Below are positions 17,101 to 26,168 of a stretch of DNA of 64,000 bases, one piece after another. The position numbers and the translations under genes were made by a program. Source of the stretch: Phocaeicola dorei (GTDB lineage: Bacteria; Bacteroidota; Bacteroidia; Bacteroidales; Bacteroidaceae); assembly GCF_013009555.1 (NCBI RefSeq), contig NZ_CP046176.1, forward strand, positions 2,263,501-2,327,500, read 5' to 3'. The notes under the pieces are model-generated. The model worked only from the letters and a program-made list of their open reading frames with translations. It did no database searches and was not told the DNA's origin. How positions within the stretch are numbered: the first letter of the stretch is position 1; each line of letters begins with the position of its first letter.

Positions 17101-17764
17101 GAGTCTCAAAGTTTTTCAGATGCTCCTTGTAACTGTTCAGGTCGATGGCCGTTTCATCTTCGTTCAGAGAAGAAATGATTGTTCTCTTGATAAATTCAGC
17201 ATCCAGTTTCGAATTCAGCAACACGTTCTGTATAGTGCGCGGAATATTCTGGTATTGCTTGCTCTCCATCAGCGAGTACCGGCTGAACTCAGGACTTGTA
17301 CTGTTTCCATACAGAATGTTCCGATACTCGTCGTAGGTATAGATGATGCGTGAATATTCTATGCCATATTGGTCCAGCACGGCACGCACGCGGTCGCTCT
17401 CGCTATAGGCCACCCGGTTCTCGTCTATAAAGAATTCTTTGCGGTAAGGAGAGTGGATGAAGCGGTAACATACACGGTTCATCGATTTGAAATTCAGAAT
17501 ACAGAACGCACCGTTCTCTGTTGCCACTTCGTAGACAATGTACGAGTTGGAGTAGGGGAAATAGTAATCCGTGTAATTCTGTTTTTCCACCGAAATGCCC
17601 AGCCGTTGCGTGTCGGCATTATAAAAGAAAAGGATAGCACGCAGAATGGTACTTTTCCCTACTCCCTGCGTGCCGATGAAGTGAACGTTTCCGTCCAGAT
17701 AAATATCGTCCGAATAAGGGATATTCGCACTATTGATAAAGATTATTCTACTCAGGTTTCTCAT
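14111..17764 (-). CDS. mksB: MksB/MukB-like SMC ATPase
   Basis: With the ATG at 17764 (MRNLSRIIFINSANIPYSD) the protein has 1217 residues; a start at 17797 adds only an atypical 11-residue leader. Walker A is GTQGVGKST at residues 31-39. Long coiled coils with Glu/Lys/Gln-rich heptads run from about 210 to 870. A signature-like GSEGTD stands at about 1117-1122, and Walker B is MMDE with D1155/E1156. This head-coil-hinge-coil-head layout is that of SMC ATPases that extrude DNA loops. Its start overlaps the mksE-like gene by 17 bp. The three-gene set resembles MukFEB/MksFEB and the JetABC core of Wadjet defence, but no JetD/MksG nuclease gene is adjacent. Confidence 0.85.
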   Translation of the reverse strand: MRNLSRIIFINSANIPYSDDIYLDGNVHFIGTQGVGKSTILRAILFFYNADTQRLGISVEKQNYTDYYFPYSNSYIVYEVATENGAFCILNFKSMNRVCYRFIHSPYRKEFFIDENRVAYSESDRVRAVLDQYGIEYSRIIYTYDEYRNILYGNSTSPEFSRYSLMESKQYQNIPRTIQNVLLNSKLDAEFIKRTIISSLNEDETAIDLNSYKEHLKNFETRLKDIEEFQKRETRKQAREITLLSQQTSQLQGGLVQNCRELVTAFRKAESILPQWKEKQDRADAGKGKLMRRKQELQDESRKRSDKLQEALAVLNNELQKALGKEKDYQKKNIEEIIERSSKKEEWKNRQVGLLEEQRILTSQYMEISTKYKSLIQTLDEQWNKIHEAKIKQLDTLNNTYNERLEEARKEYQRFTDSLYQEFETLSQQLHPLKAEKLSELNAMDYQIKLCRKEIFFEEEQQELKARIQNYANFHTERKNRIAQAQLTIKELTMTWEEEQQKQLKEKDLTLQKLQQEMLQLRPRIDELQAFLNNSKDTLQGWLKENKKGWEENIGKLCDESILWQRGLFPQSTIEGGNSFYGISINLDSIHRPIKSIDDYIAEKENGEKRLEEITAAMQRLQTEKEEVQEQLKRKYQPQIKEQKNLISQIEYELEQLERQYQQDMLDLEEWKKKANEERNAKINQLENEKRKRAAELEGINNKLKNLNKEKTEKLDSLKQEWNKQQQALATEKKTQAEIIGKEEKEEQRRISSIKAEYEADMQKELHSQGADTERLQDIANQLAQLDKELSFIKENATLVIEYQKDKRDLIDRIPGWQREHDEQKRLLQQERETLRAETSSLQEKIDLLNKELEEAEENVRELQKNLEAYSKISAYDWYKPHQDIFHSETAQTIQTTKTCMELIDELTRQANQFTQVQSKLRKEVNLFTGHFDEDNTFKFRVKFNEDWEYVRFADELHDFVEENRIDEYIRRINNEHWDTFKRISMDTSMLTSSEDDIQDVIREINKGFATCNFVGVIQRIEMKVEESSNRVVNILREIQKYYHDYGYDLSPETNLFSSAKKQLVKEEAITLLRTFIKEIHAYRYDSIRLYDSFELRFRIVENGNDTGFIEKIANVGSEGTDILVKAMINIMLLNVFKEGASRKFKDFKLHCMMDEIGKLHPNNISGILKFANDRNIILINGSPTELNRDAYKHVYLLTKGTQNKTRIARLISDKQL

Positions 17765-18329
17765 CTTCGGTTTCGTCGTAAATGTTGATACTTTCAATCA
17801 GTCTTTCCAGATAATGCCAGGCACTCATCACCTTATACGTATTCGTTTTCTCGTTTTCTTGTTCCAGAAACGAGTCTTTGGTGAGCTGGCGTATCATGTT
17901 TTCCAGTACTTCCTTGCGGATGTCCTTGTCCGAGAAGTGTTTCCGCATACCGTCCAGTTTGTTCTGGAGCAGCATGTTAATGTTGGTTTCCACCAATATC
18001 TGTTCGGGCTGGAAGCGGAATCCGGGACCGAAAGTTTCATCGTAAGTTTTGAAAAAGTCGAGCACATCTATCCAGTAATAGGCACGCATGATTTTTTGTT
18101 CCAGTGTGGCTTTAGGTTCTATACGCGAGAAGAAGAAATATTCGTTTCCACGTTCCAGCGTATAGTTTATCTGTGAAAAATACTGATAGAGGGGCTCGTA
18201 ATTCTCATCTATTTCATTATACATATCGCGTACTTCTTCACTGGTGCTGTTGGAACTGATGAACAGTCCTTTCTGCAGGTATTCAAAGATGGACGCGGTA
18301 TTATCGGGTATTTGTATATTTAAATCCAT
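17748..18329 (-). CDS. mksE: MksE/JetB-like condensin subunit
   Basis: A 193-residue acidic protein between the MksF-like and SMC-like genes, with 5-bp spacing on one side and overlap on the other. It contains winged-helix-type segments and a central FKTYDETFGPGFRF region. The size, the position and the conserved VMSAWHYLERLIESINIY tail (quoted as a landmark) fit the MukE/MksE/JetB accessory subunit, which bridges the kleisin and the SMC heads. Recognition rests more on operon structure than on motif, because these subunits are poorly conserved. Confidence 0.75.
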   Translation of the reverse strand: MDLNIQIPDNTASIFEYLQKGLFISSNSTSEEVRDMYNEIDENYEPLYQYFSQINYTLERGNEYFFFSRIEPKATLEQKIMRAYYWIDVLDFFKTYDETFGPGFRFQPEQILVETNINMLLQNKLDGMRKHFSDKDIRKEVLENMIRQLTKDSFLEQENEKTNTYKVMSAWHYLERLIESINIYDETEDEKPE

Positions 18330-18334
18330 AATTC

Positions 18335-19570
18335 TCAGAGTGGATATATTTTAGCGTATTCATATTGATTGTGGAGTCCGAACTCGTTCCGGATTTCCAG
18401 TTGGTTTTCGTAAAGTGAGACAATCTGACAGAAGAACGTGGTGCGTTCCTTTTCGTCCACTTCGCGATGGAAGTGATACTGCAACAGAAAAGAGAAAAGG
18501 TCGTTGACCGGTTCTCCTTTCCAACGGGCTTCTGCTCCCGACTGCACAAAGGCGGTCACTACTTCGTCCAGATTAATCACTTCTTCATACATGGCCTGTG
18601 CTCTCAAGTCTTCTTCACTGAAAGCCCCGGCTTCATTTTTCCGCACAATTTCACGGTACTTCTGATTGCTGATAACTTTCAGAATGATGGGACGTGCTTC
18701 GTCACTGGCCAGATAGGCAGGCGACAGTTTGAACGATGCTTGCGGACTGCCTTCCAGCAGGAGGGAACGCTCCCGTTCCATGATTTCGGACAGGTTGCTT
18801 CGGGCACGCAGCTCGAACTGGTCTTGCAGATATTTTACTTTTCGTATCTTTTCTACCAGTATCACCTGGTTCTTTATCTGGTTCAGATAATTGATGATAT
18901 CCTGTTGGGCACGAATCAGACTGTGGGCTGATAGTTGCAGTTCCTGTCGCAGTTCGAGCAAAATGCGAGTCAGCTCCTCATCAGTGGCCTGGCGGAAGAA
19001 ATCTCGTTCTTCGTGCAGAATCAGATGTTCGGTAGAGTCTATCAACCGCTGGATGTTGATTCGCTTTTTGTCCAGATTTTGCAGTTTGGCTATTTTTATC
19101 TGGTACGTAGGTTCGTGTTTGAAAGCATTATCAATATTGTGTTGAAGATTGATAATGTTCCGTATCGTTACACGTGCCAGTTTCTGAAAGGTAATCTTGA
19201 TATTGCGTACATAACTTTCCTTGCGCGACTGGATCTTTTCCTTCAGGTAGTAGTCCATCAGTTCGTGCAGATACTCTATGTTTTCCTCTACGGTAGCAGT
19301 GTTGATTTCCTCGTTTGCTTCCAGCAGCAGTTCGAAGAAATCAAGGAATCGGGTATCCAGTTCCACAAAGTTTCCGTTTTGGTGTATGATTTCCTTTTCG
19401 ATGAGTATTTTTAAACGGTTTTCGTCTTCTTTCAATAGGGTGAGTGCATCCGAGTATCGAAAACTGTGTACTTTTCTCTTCTCAAACATCTCTACCAACA
19501 GCCCTTTAGCTACAAAAATCGTATTTATAATTTCGTGAATTGACCGGAATATATACATTGTTTTTTTCAA
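18335..19570 (-). CDS. mksF: MksF/JetA-like kleisin subunit
   Basis: A 411-residue, helix-rich protein starting the operon. The N-terminal winged-helix region (MKKTMYIFRSIHEIINTIF, FEKRKVHSFRYSDALTLLKED) is followed by helical bundles (about 100-250) and a C-terminal winged-helix domain (about 310-400). This matches the MukF/MksF/JetA kleisin that closes the ring between SMC heads. It lies 5 bp upstream of the mksE-like gene on the same strand. The 301-bp gap upstream should contain its promoter, but no good TAnnTTTG box is evident; TAACTTCG about 30 bp before the start is the nearest match. Confidence 0.75.
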   Translation of the reverse strand: MKKTMYIFRSIHEIINTIFVAKGLLVEMFEKRKVHSFRYSDALTLLKEDENRLKILIEKEIIHQNGNFVELDTRFLDFFELLLEANEEINTATVEENIEYLHELMDYYLKEKIQSRKESYVRNIKITFQKLARVTIRNIINLQHNIDNAFKHEPTYQIKIAKLQNLDKKRINIQRLIDSTEHLILHEERDFFRQATDEELTRILLELRQELQLSAHSLIRAQQDIINYLNQIKNQVILVEKIRKVKYLQDQFELRARSNLSEIMERERSLLLEGSPQASFKLSPAYLASDEARPIILKVISNQKYREIVRKNEAGAFSEEDLRAQAMYEEVINLDEVVTAFVQSGAEARWKGEPVNDLFSFLLQYHFHREVDEKERTTFFCQIVSLYENQLEIRNEFGLHNQYEYAKIYPL

Positions 19571-19871
19571 AAAAGTCCGGCGAAGTTACTCCAAAAGGTT
19601 GGAAAAACCTAGCGTTTTATGCTAAAAAGCATATAAATAGTGAAGTAAAAGGTGGAAAATGCTGAGGCGTAAATTAGTAAGAAGGAGGTCGTTGTATGGA
19701 GTTTCTGTCGCTTGTATGATGCTATATTTTTCAGATGCGGTTGACACGAATAACGTAGTTAGAATAAAGATATCCGTGCCATCGCATCTGGAAAATAGAA
19801 TACTTTAGGAACTTTACGGTAAAGACTGATAAACCGGGTGCCTATGTTTTAGAACTGTTTAGTTGTGTGGG
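19571..19871. other. Non-coding gap with a long imperfect hairpin
   Basis: No gene. It must hold the mksF promoter and the 3' end of the alcohol dehydrogenase transcript. A 15-bp stem (19725-19739 with 19783-19797, one G-U pair) is continued by CACG/CGTG (19745-19748 and 19775-19778), giving a 73-nt structured element. Confidence 0.55.
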
Positions 19872-21047
19872 TTATTTGCAGGCTAGTTCGAATATCTCTT
19901 TACTATATTCTTTGTTCAGCTTCACATAATTGCCTACCCATTCTCCCTTGTTTTCATGTAGTTTTTTTACCAGCAGTTCAATGTCAGGATGTTCTATACC
20001 TAGTTCTTTGAAATTGACCGGTAAGCCTATGTATCTGAAAAAATGTTTCAATCGTGATACACCGGCAAGTGCCATCTCTTCCAAATCCTCATTTTCGGGA
20101 ACTCCGAAAACGCGGTTTGCAAACTGGGCAATCTTCTTCGGATTATGTTCTGCCATGAATGTCATCCATGCAGGTACGATAACTGCCAGTCCTGCCCCAT
20201 GCGTCACATTATATACAGCACTGATTTCATGTTCCAGAAAATGTGACGCCCAGTCTTCCTCACAACCTACTCCGCAAGTACCGTTATGAGCAATTGTTCC
20301 ACACCACATGATATTGGCGCGTGCTTCGTAATCGTTCGGGTCCTGCTTCACTTTATATGCTTCTTTGATGATAGTCATCAAAGTCCCTTCACACAGCCGG
20401 TCACTGATTTCTACATCGGGAGTGTTGGTAAAATAACGTTCCATAATGTGTACCATCATATCGGCAATGCCACAAGCTGTCTGATAAGGGGGAAGGGTAT
20501 AGGTCAATTCCGGATTCATCACAGCAAAAACGGGCCGTAGTAATTCCGGTACACGCAAACTTAGTTTCTGCAGACCTTCCAGTTTGGTAATCACCGTATT
20601 GCCCGAACCTTCGCTACCGGCAGCGGGAATAGTAAGTACCACACCCACTTTTAAGGCCTTCTTCACTTTGGCTTTTCCTATATAGAAATCCCAAAAATCA
20701 CCTTCGTAGGGCACTCCTGCCGCAATGGCTTTTGCGGTGTCAATAACGGAACCTCCCCCCACGGGAAGCATAAAGTCCACGCCTTCTTTGCGGGCCAGTT
20801 CGATGCCTTCGTACACTTTCGGGTCAGTAGGATTAGGCTGTATACCTCCTAGTTTTACATATTCCACTCCGGCCTGTTGCAATGACTCTTCTATGCGTTG
20901 CAGTAATCCGCTACGAATAATAGAGCCTCCGCCGTAAACAATCATCACCTTTCGGGCGTTATACTTTTTAGCAAGAGTTCCGGTTTGTCCTTCTGTATCC
21001 TTACCAAACACAAACTTGGTAGGGCTATAAAATACAAAATTGTTCAT
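19872..21047 (-). CDS. Iron-containing alcohol dehydrogenase, butanol dehydrogenase type
   Basis: A 391-residue complete member of the iron-type alcohol dehydrogenase family, close to the NADPH-dependent YqhD/BdhA group. The GGGS motif of the nucleotide-binding domain (LPVGGGSVIDTAKAIAAG) lies near residues 93-110. The metal-binding region includes CGIADMMVHIMERYF (D and H ligands, about 192-206) and HFLEHEISAVYNVTHGAGLAV (H ligands, about 265-285). It probably reduces aldehydes to alcohols during fermentation or detoxification. It is divergently transcribed from fhs, with 88 bp between the start codons. A TAACTTTG box on the minus strand at 21087-21094 is a candidate promoter. Confidence 0.92.
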   Translation of the reverse strand: MNNFVFYSPTKFVFGKDTEGQTGTLAKKYNARKVMIVYGGGSIIRSGLLQRIEESLQQAGVEYVKLGGIQPNPTDPKVYEGIELARKEGVDFMLPVGGGSVIDTAKAIAAGVPYEGDFWDFYIGKAKVKKALKVGVVLTIPAAGSEGSGNTVITKLEGLQKLSLRVPELLRPVFAVMNPELTYTLPPYQTACGIADMMVHIMERYFTNTPDVEISDRLCEGTLMTIIKEAYKVKQDPNDYEARANIMWCGTIAHNGTCGVGCEEDWASHFLEHEISAVYNVTHGAGLAVIVPAWMTFMAEHNPKKIAQFANRVFGVPENEDLEEMALAGVSRLKHFFRYIGLPVNFKELGIEHPDIELLVKKLHENKGEWVGNYVKLNKEYSKEIFELACK

Positions 21048-21106
21048 TTGCTTATTCCTTATATTATTTTGTTATATGAAACCAAAGCAAAGTTAAGGAA
21101 ATATAT

Positions 21107-21114
21107 TACCTTTG
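21107..21114 (+). promoter_or_regulatory. -7 box of fhs
   Basis: TACCTTTG fits TAnnTTTG exactly. It decides the fhs start: transcription should begin about 7 nt downstream, which excludes the in-frame ATG at 21112 and leaves the ATG at 21136. Confidence 0.7.
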
Positions 21115-21135
21115 CCGCCTAAATTTAGTAAAAAG

Positions 21136-22803
21136 ATGAAAACGGACATTGAAATAGCACGCAGCATTGAGCTGGTCAAAATTAAACAGGTGGCTCGGGA
21201 AACCGGTATTCCTGTAGAGCACATCAGTAACTACGGGCGCTATATTGCCAAGGTAGATGAAAGTCAGATAGATGAAGAAAAGGTGCAGCAGAGTAACCTT
21301 ATTCTAGTTACTGCTATCACTCCTACCAAAGCCGGTATTGGTAAGACCACTGTTTCTATCGGATTGGCTTTGGGACTGAATAAAATAGGAAAGAAAACAA
21401 TTGTTGCCTTGCGCGAACCGTCATTGGGTCCCTGTTTCGGAATGAAAGGGGGAGCTGCCGGAGGAGGATACGCCCAGGTTTTGCCAATGGATAAGATTAA
21501 TCTTCATTTTACAGGTGATTTTCATGCCATCACTTCTGCTCACAATATGATTTCGGCCTTGTTGGACAATTACCTTTATCAGAATCGTGATAATGGTTTC
21601 GGATTGAAGGAAGTGTTGTGGCGTCGTGTGCTTGATGTGAATGACCGTTCATTGCGTTATATTGTCACAGGGCTGGGGCCGAAGACCAACGGAATCACTC
21701 AGGAATCAGGTTTTGACATAACTCCGGCCTCCGAAATTATGGCTATTTTGTGTTTGGCTAAGGATGAAAAGGACTTGCGTCGCCGAATTGAGAATATATT
21801 GTTGGGCTTTACATACGATAATAAGCCTTTTACAGTAAAAGATTTGGGAGTTGCCGGAGCCATCACGGTTCTTTTGAAGGATGCTCTTTCTCCTAATCTG
21901 GTACAGACTACGGAGCATACCGCCGCTTTTGTGCACGGTGGTCCGTTTGCCAATATTGCTCATGGTTGTAACTCTATTCTGGCAACCAAGATGGCAATGA
22001 CTTTCAGTGATTATACCATTACCGAAGCCGGATTCGGGGCTGACTTGGGAGCGGAGAAGTTTTATGATATCAAGTGCCGTAAGGCGGGTATTACACCTAA
22101 ATTGACCGTACTGGTGGTTACTGCCCGTGCGTTGAAAATGCATGGCGGCGTATCACAGGATAAGATAAAGGAACCCAATCTGGAAGCTTTGAAACAAGGT
22201 ATAGCCAATATGGACAAACATCTGCGTAATCTGAAATATTTCGGTCAGACGGTTGTGGTTGCGTTCAACCGTTATGGAGATGATTCGGAGGAAGAAGTGG
22301 ATTATATCCGTACCCATTGCGAGAAGAAAGGAGTGGGATTTGCCGTAAACAATGCCTTTACTGATGGTGGCGAAGGGGCAGTAGAATTGGCGGAACTGGT
22401 TGTGAAAACCATTGAGGAACAACCTTCCGAGCCTTTGCAATATGCCTATGATGATGAGGATAGTGTAGAAACTAAAATATCGAAGGTGGCTTGTAACTTG
22501 TATGGGGCCAGTATCATTACCTATAGTGCCGCCGCCCGTAAGAAACTGAAACATATTGTAGAATTGGGATATGGAGATTTCCCTATCTGTATTGCCAAGA
22601 CGCAGTATTCATTCTCTACCGACCCCAAAATTTACGGTGCGGTAGATAACTTTGAATTCCATGTACAAGATATTGTGATGAATGCCGGAGCTGAGATGCT
22701 GGTAGTCATTGCCGGAGAAATAATGCGTATGCCGGGATTGCCGAAGGAACCGCAAGCATTGCATATTGATATCGTGAATGGTGAAATAGAGGGGTTGTCG
22801 TAA
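21136..22803 (+). CDS. fhs: Formate--tetrahydrofolate ligase
   Basis: A 555-residue cytosolic enzyme that joins formate to tetrahydrofolate with ATP, giving 10-formyl-THF for purine and one-carbon metabolism. The P-loop-like segment [20 protein letters not shown] is at about residues 62-81, and [19 protein letters not shown] follows at about 97-115. Starting at 21136 ([10 protein letters not shown]) gives the usual family length; the ATG at 21112 lies inside the promoter box. The stop codon is part of a terminator hairpin. Together with gcvP at 26452 it indicates active folate one-carbon metabolism, although the two are not in one operon. Confidence 0.97.
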   Translation: MKTDIEIARSIELVKIKQVARETGIPVEHISNYGRYIAKVDESQIDEEKVQQSNLILVTAITPTKAGIGKTTVSIGLALGLNKIGKKTIVALREPSLGPCFGMKGGAAGGGYAQVLPMDKINLHFTGDFHAITSAHNMISALLDNYLYQNRDNGFGLKEVLWRRVLDVNDRSLRYIVTGLGPKTNGITQESGFDITPASEIMAILCLAKDEKDLRRRIENILLGFTYDNKPFTVKDLGVAGAITVLLKDALSPNLVQTTEHTAAFVHGGPFANIAHGCNSILATKMAMTFSDYTITEAGFGADLGAEKFYDIKCRKAGITPKLTVLVVTARALKMHGGVSQDKIKEPNLEALKQGIANMDKHLRNLKYFGQTVVVAFNRYGDDSEEEVDYIRTHCEKKGVGFAVNNAFTDGGEGAVELAELVVKTIEEQPSEPLQYAYDDEDSVETKISKVACNLYGASIITYSAAARKKLKHIVELGYGDFPICIAKTQYSFSTDPKIYGAVDNFEFHVQDIVMNAGAEMLVVIAGEIMRMPGLPKEPQALHIDIVNGEIEGLS

Positions 22804-22816
22804 CCCCTCTTTTTTT
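22788..22816 (+). terminator. Terminator of fhs
   Basis: AGAGGGGTT/AACCCCTCT (22788-22796 and 22802-22810) with a 5-nt loop and a following run of T. The fhs stop codon lies at the loop/stem junction, so the last codons of the gene form the 5' arm. Confidence 0.92.
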
Positions 22817-22833
22817 ACTGAACTTATACTGTG

Positions 22834-23061
22834 TTACATTGACGAGATTAAACACCAAGTGTAAATGGAAAGTCCGATGCCTATTACCAATCCTACAGAT
22901 GACCATCTGATAAACAACTTGTCTTTATATTTGCAGCCATAGCATAAGCCTGTAATGGCGCACATGGAAATTCCGATTGGAAATACAAAGAATCCTATTG
23001 AGATAACCCCCATGAGTATAATAATACCCATGATGGTTAGAACTTTGTTTCTTGCTGTCAT
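22834..23061 (-). CDS. Small membrane protein, function unknown
   Basis: A 75-residue frame with two hydrophobic segments (about residues 8-40 and 55-72) separated by a short CKYKDKLFIRW basic loop, consistent with a two-helix inner-membrane protein. I do not recognise a family. It is convergent with fhs and separated from it by a terminator. The predicted topology and clean start (MTARNKVLTIMGIIILMG) support a real gene, but coding evidence is limited. Confidence 0.5.
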   Translation of the reverse strand: MTARNKVLTIMGIIILMGVISIGFFVFPIGISMCAITGLCYGCKYKDKLFIRWSSVGLVIGIGLSIYTWCLISSM

Positions 23062-23184
23062 GGCTTTTATTGTTTGGTGTTGAATGTATATGGATTATAT
23101 ATGGCAGTAAAAGTACAAAATTATTGTTTAGAATCAGACTTTTATCCGTTTTTTATATATTTGCATTATCTAAAAAGTGGATAG

Positions 23185-23421
23185 ATGGCAGATGTCTTGA
23201 CTCCCGAACAACGCCGTAAATGCATGTCTCGGATTCGTAGTAGGAATACAAAACCTTCTGTCAGAAATGAGAACCTGAATAGGTTATTGTTTACGCTGAA
23301 CCATTTGTTCTTGGAATATTTCGCAGTACGTCATGCAGTTTCGTATGGAGAGAGCGGTAGAGAATTAAATTTGGTTGCGGCCGAAGATAAAACGGAATAT
23401 GAGAAAGATAAGCCTTTATAA
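23185..23421 (+). pseudogene. Remnant of a very-short-patch repair endonuclease (vsr)
   Basis: The first 24 codons (MADVLTPEQRRKCMSRIRSRNTKP) match the conserved N-terminus of Vsr endonucleases, which nick T:G mismatches next to cytosine methylation sites. After that point similarity stops: the expected catalytic part with the DLVF...FVHGCFWH region is absent, and the frame continues with unrelated sequence to codon 78. It is therefore a 3'-truncated remnant, or an N-terminal fragment joined to other DNA. A TATATTTG box at 23156-23163 could still drive it. No cytosine methylase gene is nearby. Confidence 0.7.
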
Positions 23422-23447
23422 AAATTGAACTAATCAGTAACGACAAA

Positions 23448-26168
23448 ATGGATATGAAACATGTAAAGTATCTGGCTCTTGTCCTATGCATAGGGAATCT
23501 GTCGCCTGTTATGGCGCAGACAGCCTCGAAAAGTCTCACAGTAGACAATTTAGTTGCTTGGCAGCGTATCAGCGGGCAATCTATTTCTGATAATGGAAAG
23601 TGGGTGGCATGCAAGATGGAACCTTGGGAAGGGGATGCTGTGGTGAATTTGTATGATGCACAAGGGAAGGAACTTGCCACTTTCCCGCGGGCAGACCGTT
23701 TTCTTTTCTCGGCCTCTTCCGACTATTTGGTTGTGTCGCAGAAACCCGGCAAGATGATAGTGGATTCTCTGAAAATAAAGAAAACAAAGAAAGATAAGTT
23801 GCCGATGGATGCATTGGTTATTTATTCGCTTTTGGGCGACAGGGAAGTGATTGATTCACTGAAAACATTCAAACTGGCAGAGAAGGTGGACTGGGTTGCT
23901 TTTCAGAAGGGAAGGAAAGACTCGACTTTGTATGTTCAACCGTTGAATGCAAACCTCAGTACTCGGTATGAGGCTCCTGCTGTGAAAGCTTTCAACTTTG
24001 CGGAGAAAAGCGGAATGCTTTATTATATAACCGCAGGTGATAAAGCAGAGGAAAAGCCGGGATTGTATCTTCTGAATACGGAAACAGGTGTGAAGACGCT
24101 GATAAAAGAAGGTGACGGGGTGTTTAAACAGGTAACTTTTGATGAAGATGGAGCAAACTTGGCTTTCTTATATTGTGCACAGAAAAATTCTTGTTATAAA
24201 GCCATGAGCTTGTGGCTGTCACAGCAGGGAGCACCGGCAACAGAAGTTGTGGCACGTGGCAATCAGGCTCTTCCGAAAGGATGGGTGATTAGTGAGCATG
24301 GGAAATTACAATTTTCGAAGAGTGCTTCCCGGTTGTTTTTTGGCACATCGCCTGAGCCTAGACAAAAGGATACGTTGCAATTGGCGGAGAACCGTCCCAA
24401 TGTGCAGGTGTGGAGTTGGGACGAGCCGGTGCAATATACTGTACAGAATTATAATAAGGAGAAAGAGCTGAAAAGAAGCTATCAAGCGGTTTATCATATA
24501 AATAGTGGTCGTATTTGTCAGCTGGCAGATGAGGAGTTATCTCAGATTTTGTTGGGAGATGAAGGAGATGCCCCGTTGGCATTGCTTTCCACTTCGCGTC
24601 CTTATTCATTGTCCTCCATGTGGGAAGGGCGGACACGCAGTGATTATTACACTGTGTCTTTGGAAGATGGCAGCCGTAAATTACTGGCATCGGCGGATTA
24701 TGGCAGATACCGTCTTTCACCACAAGGCAAGTATGCGTATTGGTATGCTGAAACAGACAGTTGTTGGTATACTCTTTCTATGGCAGATGGGAAAAAGGTT
24801 CAGTTGACTACCCCTGTTTCTTTCCTCGCATGGGATGAAGAGAATGATGTACCTGACTATCCGAACGCACATGGAACTGCCGGATGGACGGAACGGGATG
24901 AGTCCCTTTTAATTTATGACCGTTATGATATTTGGAAATTCGATCCGGATGCCATGAAGGAACCTGTCAATCTGACGATGAATGGACGTAAGAACCGGAT
25001 TTCATATCGTTTGGTAAAACTGGATAAGGAGGAGCGTGTGGTTGACCTGAACAAGCCACAGTTGTTGAAAGGCTTTAACGAAGTGACCAAAGGGAACGGG
25101 TATTACAAGGCTCGTTTTTCCACCGCTGCTTCTCCCAAAGAATTGATAGCGGGTAACTATATGTTACGCAGTATTTATAAGGCGAAAAATACAGACCATG
25201 TAATCTATACGATGGAAAGTTTTGAGCAATATCCTGACCTTCATTATGCTACACTCGATTTCAAGAAATCTATTCGGTTGACTCATGGCATTGACCAACA
25301 GAAAGACTATTTGTGGGGAACTGCTGAATTGGTTTCGTGGATATCTTTAGATGGTCGTAAGTTGGAAGGGGTGGTGTACAAGCCTGCTAATTTTGATCCG
25401 GCCAAGAAATACCCGATGATTGTGAGTTTCTATGAGCGAAATTCAGAAACTCTGTTTAATTACCGGATGCCGGAACCGCATCGGTCTACCATTGATTATC
25501 ATTTTTATAACAGTAACGGGTATATTGTGTTCAATCCGGACATACGTTATGTAGACGGTTATCCGGGTGAGAGTTGCTATAACTGTCTGATGCCGGGGGT
25601 TGCCATGCTGATAGGCAAAGGTTATATTGACGAGAAAGCCATAGGTGCGCAGGGACATAGTTGGGGCGGTTATCAAGTGGCTTATCTGGCTACACGTACT
25701 GATTTGTTTGCGGCTATTGAGTCAGGTGCTCCGGTGGTCAATATGTTCAGTGCCTACGGAGGTATCCGTTGGGGATCGGGGCTGGCGCGCTCGTTCCAGT
25801 ATGAACATACTCAGAGCCGTCTGGCCGGTACGCCTTGGAGTACTCCGTTGCGTTATTTGGAAAACTCTGCTCTGTTCACGATGGACAAGGTACAAACACC
25901 TGTTTTAATTATGCATAATGATGCTGACGGACATGTGCCCTGGTATCAGGGAATAGAATATTTTGTGGCAATGAAACGTCTTGGAAAGCCTTGTTGGATG
26001 CTGAACTATACAGGCGAACCGCATTGGCCGACAAAGATTGCCAACAAAATAGATTTTCAAAAACGTATGTTCCAGTTCTTTAATCATTATCTGAAAAAAG
26101 AAGCAATGCCTGAATGGATGTCTGACGGGGTTCCGGCTGTAGAACAGCCTTATGAATTAGGATACTGA
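23448..26168 (+). CDS. S9-family serine peptidase (prolyl oligopeptidase type)
   Basis: A 906-residue secreted peptidase. The signal peptide (residues 1-25, ending VMA-Q) precedes an N-terminal beta-propeller-like region (about 30-620) and a C-terminal alpha/beta-hydrolase domain (about 640-890). The catalytic triad is S738 in GHSWGGY, D827 in HNDADGHVPW and H859 in GEPHWP, all present. Periplasmic cleavage of short peptides is expected. The alternative ATG two codons later gives the same mature protein. A bidirectional terminator follows at 26311-26355. No operon partner is evident. Confidence 0.93.
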   Translation: MDMKHVKYLALVLCIGNLSPVMAQTASKSLTVDNLVAWQRISGQSISDNGKWVACKMEPWEGDAVVNLYDAQGKELATFPRADRFLFSASSDYLVVSQKPGKMIVDSLKIKKTKKDKLPMDALVIYSLLGDREVIDSLKTFKLAEKVDWVAFQKGRKDSTLYVQPLNANLSTRYEAPAVKAFNFAEKSGMLYYITAGDKAEEKPGLYLLNTETGVKTLIKEGDGVFKQVTFDEDGANLAFLYCAQKNSCYKAMSLWLSQQGAPATEVVARGNQALPKGWVISEHGKLQFSKSASRLFFGTSPEPRQKDTLQLAENRPNVQVWSWDEPVQYTVQNYNKEKELKRSYQAVYHINSGRICQLADEELSQILLGDEGDAPLALLSTSRPYSLSSMWEGRTRSDYYTVSLEDGSRKLLASADYGRYRLSPQGKYAYWYAETDSCWYTLSMADGKKVQLTTPVSFLAWDEENDVPDYPNAHGTAGWTERDESLLIYDRYDIWKFDPDAMKEPVNLTMNGRKNRISYRLVKLDKEERVVDLNKPQLLKGFNEVTKGNGYYKARFSTAASPKELIAGNYMLRSIYKAKNTDHVIYTMESFEQYPDLHYATLDFKKSIRLTHGIDQQKDYLWGTAELVSWISLDGRKLEGVVYKPANFDPAKKYPMIVSFYERNSETLFNYRMPEPHRSTIDYHFYNSNGYIVFNPDIRYVDGYPGESCYNCLMPGVAMLIGKGYIDEKAIGAQGHSWGGYQVAYLATRTDLFAAIESGAPVVNMFSAYGGIRWGSGLARSFQYEHTQSRLAGTPWSTPLRYLENSALFTMDKVQTPVLIMHNDADGHVPWYQGIEYFVAMKRLGKPCWMLNYTGEPHWPTKIANKIDFQKRMFQFFNHYLKKEAMPEWMSDGVPAVEQPYELGY

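Noticed and set aside
14111..19570. Complete Wadjet defence system
   Set aside because: The JetD-type nuclease gene is missing on both sides, so only the condensin part can be claimed.
22834..23061. Calling the small membrane protein a toxin or holin
   Set aside because: Two hydrophobic helices alone do not support it, and no antitoxin or phage context exists.
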